Assembly: GCA_954871525.1 (NCBI GenBank)
Contig: OX940860.1
Span: 19,500,001 to 19,564,000, forward strand
Length of the DNA: 64,000 nt
From: Parietaria judaica
Taxonomy: Eukaryota > Streptophyta > Magnoliopsida > Rosales > Urticaceae
Direction: 5' to 3'
Made by a program: the position numbers and the translations under genes. The notes below the pieces were generated by a model. It worked only from the letters and a program-made list of their open reading frames with translations. It was not told where the DNA came from and ran no database searches. Positions 24,853 through 36,400 of the stretch are shown here, piece after piece (the first letter of the stretch is position 1; every line of letters begins with the position of its first letter).

Positions 24853-26798
24853 TCAATTTTTCTTGCCATTTTTCCATTGATTGAGCATGTATTCAACAGC
24901 TTCGCTCAGTGGGGCCCTTCGCTTCTCTCTGAAGTTCCAGATTTCTGGTACAGGATACCTCCCACTTGGGTTGTGCTCGTTCATCTCCTTCAGAGCACTA
25001 ACCACGGCCCCATACACCTCCTCGCCAAGCTCAGGTTTTAAACCTCGCAATCTTTCGTCGTCCTCGTTAACCATTTCCTGCATTTGCGCAACTCAAAATC
25101 AACAGAGGATGGATGAATTATGAAGTATACAGGATGAAGAGATATATCTGGTCATTTGAAAATATGGTAAATATGAAATTTTGTTTTTGTATTTAAATTT
25201 TTAAATACTACTTAATATGGACTATAAACCGATACTAGAAAAAGGAATTGATATATCTTAAAACTACGGAATCCCGACTTTCAGTTCCAAGAAAACTATA
25301 ACCGGATTTCCAAGAACAAGAATTTTCATTCCGGATTCCAGGATACCATCTTACCTACACTACCCCAAACTTTTATAGTATGCCTATGTATCCTTCTATT
25401 AGTTTGACCGAAATTCACATCTTTTTCTTTTTCGTTTTCGTTTTTTTTTTTATAAATTGCCTCGTTATGTTATGAACACAATATAGTCATTTTACAAAAC
25501 GTGAAACGACTCACAAAATTCATTTGTTTTTTTCAAAAATTAAAATAAATATACATATAGTTAGTAGTGGGTACCATGGATTTTCCTTGTTTATCAGTGA
25601 CAATCTTGAAGGGATGCCACATTGGATCCCTAAGGTAAGAATCCCATAGCTGGCATTGCTCTACTGCTTTGGCTTGACACTCTTCAGTGGATCCTTTCGA
25701 TTTAGTAGCCTTTACAAATGGTCGGATGTCAAGGTCTCCCATTCTCTTCACACCGATTGACGCACGGGGTGGACGCTTACCCGCGCCTAGTTTCTAAGAA
25801 AGTGACATGGAAAGTATTAGGGCCCGACAAGAAAGTAGTAGGCCAACCGCCAACGGAGATTAAGCAAATCGGTAATTCCCGAACACTTTGTAATGAACCA
25901 ATTATCACGAAACGGCTTTTCTTCGTGAGGAAGGCAACAACTCTCGACTAACAAAATATGGGGTTGAAACCTTCATCACACATTAAGGGCAAAACACCAA
26001 AAATACCCCTAACAAAGCCAAAAGACAAATAAGCACATAAGTTCCTAGGCCAAGTTATAAGTCTCGTCAAATTCCATAGTGTTTTTTATTCCCGATCATT
26101 AATAAAAAAGAAGGAACTGGTAGGAACATCAAAAAACAAAAATCAAAGTAATAGGCCAACGAGAATACACAACACGTTTATATTCTCAAACACTATTTTC
26201 AACAAAAGACAAACGTAGCAGAAACAACAAATTGGTAGCCGTGATCATGGGATTAAAACTTATGATGAGATCAAAACAGAAAATAATCCACAGTCAACAA
26301 AGCTGTAAACATAAACACATATATAAATATAGGGAGAGAAATGAGTCATACAGAAATCATCTCCTTGCGGGCATCCTGCAGTTCATCGTTACTTTTACGT
26401 TCTTTCACAATAAGCGCCTGGTTAAGCTCTTCAAAAGCCTCCAATTGCTCTTCAGTTTCCTCGAGTTTTACTTTAGTGAGTTCAATAGTTTTTTTGAGCT
26501 CAAGATCTTCATCTGCACCCATGTGTTTCATCACTTCCAAAGCTCCTTTGTAACGCTCGATTTGCAGCGCCAGAGCCTGCTTCGAATCAATCTGCTTTTC
26601 CAGTCGTAGGATTTCTTTATGAAGTTTCTCCTTTTCTATCTGCGAAGAACAGAGCAAAACAGACAAGATATTAACTTGTAACACAAGAAACATATTGGCT
26701 ATATAAGACAAAGATGACAAAACATCGACCTTTTGCTGTTGTGCCAGTTTGAACATCTTCTCTTCATTTTTATTTTGCTCCAAAGTAGCCCTTGCAAT
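24853..26798 (-). pseudogene. FDM/IDN2-like gene copy A, 5'-truncated (coiled coil and XH domain only)
   Basis: Four minus-strand exons are readable: 26798-26730, 26639-26352, 25793-25575 and 25077-24853, all in phase 0 with GT-AG introns. They encode about 267 residues: the end of a long coiled coil (LEKQIDSKQALALQIERYKG) followed by the XH domain. XH marks are IGVKRMGDLD, CQLWDSYLRDPMWHPFK, EDDERLRGLK, NPSGRYPVPEIWNF and the ending EYMLNQWK. In the family, XH mediates complex formation between IDN2 and FDM proteins in RNA-directed DNA methylation. The XS RNA-binding domain and upstream exons seen in copy B are absent here, and similarity to copy B fades near 26850. With no plausible start upstream, this looks like a truncated duplicate, though a new first exon in 26865-27385 cannot be excluded. 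The kept exons show no stop or frameshift. Confidence 0.82.
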
Positions 26799-28360
26799 CT
26801 AAAAACACAACTCAAGTTCTCTAGTATTATGTTACATATTGTTATTTAGGCTATTTAATTATGTCTAACAATTTAAGTGCTGAAGATAAAGCAATGTCCC
26901 ATTCTGAGAACAAGAACATGACCTGTTTATTTTTTGTTTAATCACCTCTTGCCATATTCTGTGAAAGGAGCTTGGCTTTTCAACTTCCTTTCTAGAGAGA
27001 GAGAGAGTTGTGACTCGCTCACTGGTTAGTGGTTCCTTGCCATTACCGGAATCGTGCTCTGAAAAATACACATCGATAATAATTAATAATTAATAATAAA
27101 TATGAATGAGGAAATAAACAACGCAACGCCATTGGGTGATTTGTTTACTGTACTATTGTTTGCTACAGAAAGTGACAGCGTATATGGTCGGACGACGCAT
27201 ATTGGCGCAGACGACACGTGGATATCTGCGATTGGATGCTTCAGTATCATTCCCTTTTGCCGTTTTGAGGTAGTTAGTTTTCGGACATTGTCTGAGCTGA
27301 GGAAGAGCAAAAATGGTTGAGAGGAGCTTTTTGAGAATCGAGAAGATATTACTGGAACCTTGTGATTTGAATTTTCTTTTAGCATCTTGAAGAAAAAAAA
27401 ATGTAATGTTTAATACTGTAAGACATTTTAGTGACTAAATGATAAAGTGATATATTTACATAGGATAATGTAAAAAAGACATAAATTGTACTTTAAAATT
27501 CACGGTAAAATTATATTTTACCATTAAAATGTAATAAAGTCATTTCAGACCTGACTCAGAATCTATTAAGCTAATTAAGTTCACTTTAATACCTAAGTTC
27601 AATAATTGACGATCCGAGATACGTTTCATCACCTATTTGAGGTCAATTGTCCTTATAGTGTATTGTCGTATCATGTCATGTCACATCACATGGGATTTTT
27701 TTTTTAAATTTTTTTTCTCTATATATATTGTTTAAATATTTCTTTTTTCAACTTTTTCCTCGTTATATTAAAGTGGTATTGTCGAAGTTGAGTATTTTAG
27801 TCACAATTATCCTTGATACAGTAGCAAAATATTAAGAATGCAAAGGGGTTCTAGTCCCTAAAACTTTGGGAAAGCGTTTGAAATTTATTTAAAGATCTAT
27901 ATTTGTTTAATTTTTTAACTTTGAATGTATTTTTTTTAACCCTTAATTATGCTCAACTAGTCCAACACAATACTTAACCCCTTATAATTTGTATCTTAGA
28001 TCCACTAGCTACCGTATGATACATCAACATGTCACGTTGTATGTCGCCCCGATACATTTTTGTGACGGAAAGTATCTTTATTGTTATTTTTTGAGCTTAC
28101 GTATTCGAGTGTAATACCAGTCAATGTGAACTATTTTTACCATTATTATCTATAAATAGACATCCATTTCCTTGTGGGCACTAGGTGAGAAGAAAAAAAT
28201 AAAATTAGGAACCCTACAATAAGCTATTAGAAGTTTTTTTCTTTATCTCTAAACTAAATATAGGGAGGAATGAAATGAGGTTTATCATTTGTGTTTATCG
28301 AAATGGACTGTTGGACCACAAATGATACAAAAGAAAAACAATTCCCATTTTAATGAAAAA
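26799..28360. other. sequence upstream of copy A; no clear gene
   Basis: Minus-strand ORFs at 26865-27071 and 27083-27385 show no recognisable domain, but could be replacement 5' exons of copy A. The remainder is AT-rich. Confidence 0.35.
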
Positions 28361-28433
28361 CGCCGTCTGTGGGAATCGAACCCACGACCACGTGGTTAAA
28401 AGCCACGCGCTCTACCAGCTGAGCTAAGACGGC
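28361..28433 (-). tRNA. tRNA-Lys (anticodon UUU)
   Basis: The 73-nt minus-strand sequence starts GCCGTCTTAGCTCAGCTGG and folds as a cloverleaf. The 7-bp acceptor stem pairs 28427-28433 with 28362-28368, with a G discriminator at 28361. The A box is TAGCTCAGCTGG, the anticodon loop is CTTTTAA, and the B box is GGTTCGATTCC. There is no intron and CCA is not encoded, as expected for a plant nuclear tRNA. The anticodon TTT reads lysine AAA/AAG codons. Confidence 0.97.
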
Positions 28434-29335
28434 CATTTGGTAATAATCAGCTTTTAAAATATATAGTTTGCTTATCTCCGTTTAAGCTGAACTATATCAA
28501 TGACCTAGCTACATTTAATTCAATTTTGGGAATATTTCGCTAACATGTCATTGTAACCGAGGATTGAAATGTGGTGGATATATATCTTTTCTTTTTATTT
28601 TGCGAGTATCATAGAAATTTGACACCAACTTTAAAGTCTCAAAGCCAAGTGTTACACATTGAAGTGACGTTCATCAACTCATAACATGGTCACACATAAC
28701 TAGAGGTGCACAAGGACTCATCGCGACTCATCGCGACGTTCGTCGGGAAAATCGCGAGAACGGGCGTCGCGACTCATCGCGATGAAGCTCGTCGCGATTT
28801 TCACGACTTCGTCGCGACGTTCAGCTCCTCGAGAAAGCTCGTGGAGACTCAGGTCCTCGCCATAATTGCGGCATAAGTCCCAATTTGTTTGGAATGTTTA
28901 ATTTTATTAGTTTTTACCCGAATTTAAATATACAACTTTATTAATTATTTCTAAATTATATTTTAAATATGTTTATTACTATTATTATTTATAACATATT
29001 AATAATTTTAACTATTATTAATTTTGTAACATATTATTAATTTTGATTTATATGTTTTTCATTACCCGAATTTAACTAGCAATATTTATTATTTAAGTAT
29101 GTTATTTATTTTAAAATTAATAAATATGATAAAACAAATAAGTAAATATGATAAAACAAGATATTAAAAAAAAAGTTGTATTATTCATTGTGAATATTAC
29201 AATATGGTGGAAGAAGTTGTAAATATTCAGTGTAAATATTACAAGATGCCTCACTAAAACCTCTCTTGAAAAACCCTCCTTAGGGACATAAAACCAAGAG
29301 AGGAAAGAGCACATCATATTGGCGTTTACATTGCG

Positions 29336-32300
29336 TCACTCGGGGAACCAGTCGTTAAACCTTTGCGTCATAAGCTCTAGCTCGGTTGGCTCGGTCCGTT
29401 GGGCGATGGTGGGGTTGCGGAACATCCAATCGTTCAACACCACCGCTTGCTCGAGGTGTGTGGGAGTTGTTGACGCCCTCCGGTCGTCGATTATATGCTG
29501 CGCCGAGCTGAACGCGCTCTCCGAAGCAACGCTGGAAATGGGGATGGACAGTATATCCCTCGCCATTCTCGCCAATATCGGGAATCTTTCCCGTTGATTC
29601 TTCCACCATCCAATCACATCGAACTCGACGGAGTCCTCGTCGATCCGCAGGCCGTAGTACCGCTTCAGTTATTGCGGGGCACCGTCCGTTTCCTCCGCTC
29701 GTGCCGGTGGCGTACCGGATCCCGATGCTTCTCCGCGATCCAGTCTTTGCTTCAGTCTCCGGACAAATGCTAGGCCGGTCTTGGTTGGGCTTTCCATAAC
29801 TGCCCTTTGCTCCGCCTCCACGTTGAACTGTGGGAACCGCCGGTCGTATTCACTGTAAAGTTCATAAAAAGCTTCATTAACAACCTTAATATAATCAGTG
29901 TAATCCACCCCTAAGTTTGTCCCGATTGCTGACATCAAAGGCCCGAACGTAAACATAATACGGGGATCCAAGATAGCACCGAAACAATACGAAAAAGGGG
30001 GTGGATCCCAATAACTTTTGAATTTTGCAACCATTCCCTCAATCATGGGCGAAATAACAGGGTCATTTGCGAATTCAGAAAAAGTGTTTGTAATTTCGTA
30101 AAGACCCGAAAGACCATGATTCAAGGAAGGTTGTCTTTGGTTTGAAAAATTTAAAGTAACAGCGTAAAAGGGTTTAAGGAATTGGGTGAATTTCTGGGCC
30201 ATTTCCCATTCTGCCTCCGTGATCCGCTCCGAGGCCTCTAGTTCGGTGAGGAGGAAAGCGCTTAACGGTAATCTCTGTCTACAAACAACTGAAAGCATTA
30301 GATATGTAGAGTTCCATCGTGTATTGTTGTCTAAACCAAACTTATTAGCTTTATGATTGTGCTCTTTACAAAATCGTCTCCACCTAACAACGGTTTGAGA
30401 ATGCCGGATCCAATCGACAACGCCGCGTATTTTGTCAACGTGCCCTGAAATATTTCGTTCCCCCGTTCTAGCAATTAAATTAATGATGTGACAAGCACAT
30501 TTTTGATGTAAAATATTACGAAAAGGAGAACCGGGCAAACTATTTTCTAAGATAGTAATAGCGGCGTTATTGTTTGCGGCATTGTCTAACGTAATAGAAA
30601 TGATACGATTTTGCAAACCCCAATCATTGAATAATTCAATTAATTTATCGGAAATGTTTTTGCCGGTATGGCGACACTCGAATGGTGACATGTTTAAAAG
30701 TTTTTGACATGGATCCCAATTCTCGTCGACGTAATGGGCGGTCAGACTCAAATAGTCGTTAAGACTCGGACCGCTCCACAAGTCGGTGGTAAAAGCAACG
30801 TTAATGTTGGACATTTTGAAAAAATCGACCAAATAATTTTTTTGCATTTTGTAAGCAGACTCCATGTCCCTGGTATATGTCGTACGGGAAAACTGTTCGT
30901 AAGACGGATTAACCCTTTGCATATATTGTGTATGCGCAGGGTTTTCCACCAAACTCATCGGTGCGCCCGTAGACAGTAACCACTCGAGGGTCCATTTCCG
31001 TAAATTTTCGGTGGTAAGAGCACTTACCTGTGCTGTGTTTACCTCGTTACCGTCTCCGTAGCACGCTTTCTTGTGTCGCGTCAAGTAGCCGGTTCCTTTG
31101 TCCCCCAACGCATCGAGGGTTTCATGGCACTTCTTGCACGTGGCGATCTTGACTCGAACACCGTTCTCCACCCGTCGTTCCTCGTGAAAATAATCCCACA
31201 CCTTCGCTTTGTTTGGTCGTCCCCACAACAAGGCAGGAGGACTTTCCCTATTAAAAATATACGGGAGAAAAAAGGTTAACAAAATAAAAATGGGTATTAA
31301 TTTTACATGGATTAAATATTAATATTAATCATATTAATTAATTAAATTTCATATAGTTAATTAAAAGAGTTAACGAAATTAAAAATGGTATTTTCTATGT
31401 GTGGAAATCATTATCAAGCTCTTTTTGACGGAACTCCCCGAGGTTCCACGGCCAGATCGACTGGAAAGGATGCTATGATCTCGCTTTAGGCCCAAGCTTT
31501 TCTAGACAGAACTCCCCGAGGTTCCCAGGCTAGCTTGGAGGAGATTGCAAAGCAAACCTTATTTAAAAACCAATCTTTCTAAGACACCGTATTCCATTAA
31601 GAACTTTATAATAATCACCACACATACAAATTACCATTTTTAATCCCGTTAACTTATTAAATATCAAGAAAATCGTTTCTGATGTGGAAGATCAGTCGGA
31701 ACCGCAACCACAGAGCATACTAAGACTTTCAAGAGACGTGACACTTTAATTAATTAAACTAAAATAATTAAACTATAATATTTATCGTAAAAAAAACTAA
31801 ACGAAATTAATTAATTAAGATAATATGATTAAATGATAATTAAATCTCAAGAAAATCGTTTCTGATGTGGAAGATCAGTCGGAACCGCAACCACAGAGCA
31901 TACTAAGACTTTCAAGTGATTATTATTTAATAATTATTAATTAATAAAAATTAATTATTTTTTTTCAATTATTTTTTTTAATTATTATTTATTACTTATT
32001 AATTATTAATTATTATTTATTATTAAGTACTAACTTATTAATTAATAAAAAATTAATAATAAATGAAATAAAAAAAGGATTAAAGGTTATTACCCGGTAG
32101 AAGGACGTCGACTTCGTCGAGGACGGGCAACGGAGGCTTCACCGCTATCTTGATTGGTTGCTTGAGGAGAACCGCGGTGGTACACCCCGATATTTGAACC
32201 ACGGATCGAGGGCGGCGTTTGATAGTCGTCGGGATCGGCATCGTCGGGACGTTGGGTTTGGTCGGGATCGGCATCGTCGGGATCGGCACCTTCGGGACCT

Positions 32301-32635
32301 TGAGCTCCGTATTCGGCACCTTCCCGTAACATGAGGTTGAAAAAAGGATCGTTATTTCCCCCCCTACATTGAGCCACCGCGTCGGCCAACTCTGGGGGCA
32401 CACGGTCGGGATTGGCGTGGTGCTGGGCCACCGCCCGGACTAGACTAGGTCTTAGAGACCGTACTGTATCGTCGGGATAATTTGGATTGTGAGGGGAAGG
32501 GAATAGTTCTGCCGGTAGCCTAACGGGAATGTAGTCGTCGGGACAAGTATCCGATGTTCCCCCTTGTAGAAATTGGGGTTGCAAATTCCTGGCCGCCCTT
32601 CGACCCCCGGAACTACCGCCGCTTCTTCGAGACAT
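29336..32635 (-). pseudogene. hAT transposase with BED zinc finger, one premature stop
   Basis: Two exons, 32635-32094 and 31247-29336, give an 818-codon frame. Exon 1 encodes a disordered Asp/Pro-rich N-terminus. Exon 2 begins with a BED zinc finger (KVWDYFHEE, CKKC, HKKAC). It continues with the RNase-H-like core, showing acidic residues in FTTDLWSG and SITLDNAANN, then a helical insertion, and it ends with the hAT dimerisation region (ARDILSIPISSVASESAFS) that carries the conserved glutamate. The enzyme would bind the ends of the element and cut and paste it. A TAA at 29671-29669 (codon 707) interrupts the frame just before the C-terminal domain; the frame then continues unbroken to the stop at 29336. 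The truncated protein would lack the third catalytic acid, so this copy is probably newly inactive unless the stop is read through. Confidence 0.92.
31664..31916. repeat. two identical 70-bp direct repeats in the transposase intron
   Basis: Copies at 31664-31733 and 31847-31916 look identical (start TCAAGAAAATCG, end GACTTTCAAG) and are 183 bases apart. They are GC-richer than the surrounding intron. Just before them, a shorter motif, GAACTCCCCGAGGTTCC, is also repeated (about 31431 and 31509). Confidence 0.9.
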
Positions 32636-33482
32636 AATGATAGAACTTTAGGAATTTAGAAAATTGGAACTTTGGAACTTTAGAACTTTGGAACTTTGGA
32701 GATTGAGAGTGGAAAAAACTTGGAGAGTTGAGAGAATTTGAGAGAGAGTTGAGAGATTGTTGGTGAGGAAATGAGGGAGGAAGAGGTGGTATTTATAGGG
32801 TTTTAGGAGAGGGTGGGGTGGGTGAATAATTATTGTGGTGGGTGAAGTGGGTGAATAATTGTGAGGAGAAAGTGGGTGAAAAAATTTTGAAATTTGAAAT
32901 TTTAGGGTTGGAATTCGAGTAAAGTGGGTAATAATTGTGGTTGTGGAATAAAATTCGGGTAAAAAGTGTGTTATTTATGCCCCAAAAGGACAAAATCACG
33001 CGGATCGCTGACGTGGCACGATCTGGGCCGTCGATCGCTTCACGCGGATCAAGCCCTGACGCGTCGCGACCAGAGCCCGAGATCGCGACGCGTCGCGACT
33101 TTTGCCGCGTGAATCGCGACGCGTCGCGACTGCCACTGTTTGCGTCGCGACGCGTCGCGTCGTCACACGCGACGTCGTATGCACGGCTCTACACATAACA
33201 AATCAATGGTTCATTTGGTCTCATTAATGAATAAAAGCAAAGTGACTCGAAATAAAGTCTTGTATCTCTTCCCTATAAGAGTCACCATGAGAAACACAAC
33301 GACAAATTGGAAGTGAAAGAGAGTGAAAAAGAAGTCGTTCAATTCTCTTAGTTCTCACTTCAGTCACAGTAATTATAATTCAAAGATCTAGAAATATTTT
33401 CAAATATAGTCCTGTAGTTAGATTTGATTAATTTGAAGGTAACAAAGTCTTTTTTTTTTTCATGTCTTCACGCACTCACGCT

Positions 33483-36400
33483 TCAATTTTTACTGACTTT
33501 GGAAGCTCTCCATTGCTTGAGCATGTAATCAACAGCCTCGCTCAGCGGGGCCCTTCTCTTCTCTCTGAAGTTCCAGATTTCCGGGACTGGAAACCTACCA
33601 CTTGGGTTGTACTCATTCATCTCCTTCAGAGCACTAATCACAGCTCCGTACACCTCCTCACCGAGCTCGGGTTTTAAACCTCTCAACCTTTCGTCGTCCT
33701 CGTTAACCATTTCCTGCATTTGCACAACTCAGAATCAAGAAAGAGGATGGATGAACTATGAAGTTCCGTAATAAGGTTAAAAGTATGAAGATATTTATCG
33801 GGTCATTTGGAAATGATATGGCATTCCGTTTCCGTATTTAAATTTCCAAATTACTACTTAATATACACTATGAACCGATACTAGAAAAAGGAATGGATAT
33901 ATCTTAAAACTACAGAATCTGGACTTTCAATTCCAAGAAAACTAGAGACAGTTTTCCAATAACAAGAATTTTAATTCCGGATTCCTGGATACCATCTTAC
34001 CCTACACTACCCCAAACTTTTATAGCATTCCTATGTATCCTTTCTATTAGTTTAACCAAAATTAGTATCTTTTTATTTTTTACTTTAAATTGCCTCGTTA
34101 TCTTAGGAGCACAATATAATCATTTTACAAAGCGTAAAACTACTCACAGGATTCATTGATCTTTAAACATCAAAATAAATATTCAAATAGTTAGTAGTTG
34201 GTACTTGGTACCATGGATTTTCCGTGTTTATCAGTGACAATCTTGAAGGGATGCCACATTGGATCCCTAAGATAAGAATCCCATAGCTGGCATTGCTTTA
34301 CTGCTTTGGCTTGACACTCTTCAGTGGATCCTTTCGATTTAGTAGCCTTCACAAATGGTCGGATGTCGAGGTCTCCCATTCTCTTCACACCGATCGACGC
34401 ACGTGGTGGATGCTTACCCGCGCCTAGTTCCTGAGAAGGTGACATGGAAAGTATTAGAGCCCGACAAGAAACTAGTAGGCCAACCGCCAACGGGGATTAA
34501 GCAAATTGGTAATTCCCGAACTTTGTAATCAACCAATTATCACGAAACGGCTTTTCTTCGTAAGGAAGGCAACAACTCTCTATAATACTCAACTTAACAA
34601 AACACAAAAGGCAAACTAATGAGTTAGCCCCTCCTTATATGGGATTGGGTTGGAAACTACATAAAACACCGAAATACCCCCCAACAAAGCCAAATACAGA
34701 AAACTACAATGACAATAGTAACTCATGATCTTATGAATCCCGTTATGTTCCTCAATATTTCTTATGCGGGATCATTAATCAAAACAAATGAGCTAAAAAA
34801 TAACAAAGTAATTCACCACAACGGTAAGAATCAATAATTCTTGTGGTAGGAATTCTCAACAAACAAACGTAGCAAAAATTCCTTTCCTTCGAGAGCAGTG
34901 CCAACTGCGAACGCTCTCCAAAACATGTCTTGAAAGGAAATACCCAACATAACAAAACATGAAAACCTAACTAATGTGATGATACATCCCGAGCAGTGAT
35001 AAGTCTTGTCGTTTAGTGGTTTAAGTGTCATAAGCGAGTGAGTGTTGTTAAACGTTGTTTAGAGAGTTAGTCGAGTCAATGTCGTTAATTGAGCCCATTA
35101 GGTTGTAAGCTCTTTTCCCTATATAAGGGAGTTCATATTAATGAGAAGATTAGCCAAGAACCAAGCACAAGACTTAGTCTCTCAAGAGGAGAGATTAAGT
35201 TTTGTGAAGGTTGGCCTTTGTGTTCAATAGTGTTCATCGCGTGTTCGTGTGTGTTCGTTGTGTGCGTGTTCTTGATTCCGAGAGTGTCGATCTTGGATCG
35301 TAACAAATTGGTATCAGAGCCGATCTCGGAATGGCAGCGATGCAAGTTGATTTCTTGGTGGAGATGAGGGCGTTAATGGCCGAATCGGCTGCTCGGGCAG
35401 AAGCAATGGCGGCGGGTTTCGTATCGAAACTTGAAGAATTTGTCGCTCGACAAACTGCTCAAAACATCGAGTTGAAGGGAGCGGTGACGGAGATCCAAGC
35501 GAAGCACGAGAATCTTGAAGAACGTGTGGAGGCGCTCGAAATTCTGCAAGCGAATCGCCATGGAACAGATGAGCACCGAGGAAACGCAGAACCTACACCA
35601 ACTCTGGTGGTGGGCGACCTTCAATTCATGGCTGAGATGATGGCCAAGATGCAAGGTGAGATTACAGCTTCTTTCGAGTACAGATTTTCAAAGATTGAAG
35701 GGAGACTGGAGGATCGAACATTGGAACCAAAGAGCACTCGCGGATGGGAGAAAGAAGGTCGCGAACGGAACCCTAGCTCGCGCAATGGTAGCGCAGCGGC
35801 GAAGGGAGATTCCGGCCAGGTTTTTGACGGTGGAGGTGTACTAGTCGGATCCCAGGGCGGCACGACGAAGGGTTATGAAGCTCAGGCGAAAATCTGTTTG
35901 GCTGGAATTCGCGAAGTCCAGAAATCAGGTCTGAAAAATGGCGTGGAGGATCAGCCACTCGCGAAGGAGGTCGCGACGAGCAGCAGCGGCGCGTCCACCG
36001 GTGGCTGGGCCGGCGGCGACGTCGGCGGAGTGGCGGCGAGAAGTGGCAGGGGCTGTTTGGAGGAGAAAAAGGGCTGTTTGGCTCTCGATTCTCAGAGCTG
36101 CGATTCTGACATTTTTCCAACGATCTGTGACGGTGGCGGAGCTTCCGGCGAGTTCGCCGGCGAATGGGGTGGCAGTGGGGCCATATCTGGTGTTGGCAAC
36201 AAAGAGAAGAAAGGGGCCAAAGGGGTGAAGTTAGGGTTACAGAGAGATGGATCTCAGATCTGCGAATTGAGCATTCCTCCGGTGACCAGTGGGGGTTCCG
36301 GCGGAATCGCGACCAGAGAAGTCGCCGGCGACGGTGGTGGCGGGTCTGGGGGCAGCGACAGAGAAAAGGGAGATGGCAGTGACCTTAAACTAAGGGATGC

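Larger units (their letters stand above)
28701..33191 (-). mobile_element. 4.5-kb hAT DNA transposon with transposase gene
   Basis: The element starts TAGAGGTGCACAAG and ends with the imperfect complement GTGCATACGGCTCTA-like end (GCACGGCTCTA). It is flanked by the 8-bp direct repeat CACATAAC (28693-28700 and 33192-33199), as expected for hAT. Both subterminal regions (about 28715-28860 and 33045-33180) are packed with TCGCGAC/GTCGCGA motifs, the likely transposase-binding sites. It encodes a two-exon transposase on the minus strand. It lies about 290 bases beyond the stop codon of FDM-like copy B, inside or near its 3' UTR. Confidence 0.95.

Noticed and set aside
35089..35367. 92-codon ORF across the 5' LTR, with a twin at 37585-37806
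   Set aside because: Present only because the LTR is duplicated; no protein similarity and it overlaps the promoter and primer-binding site.
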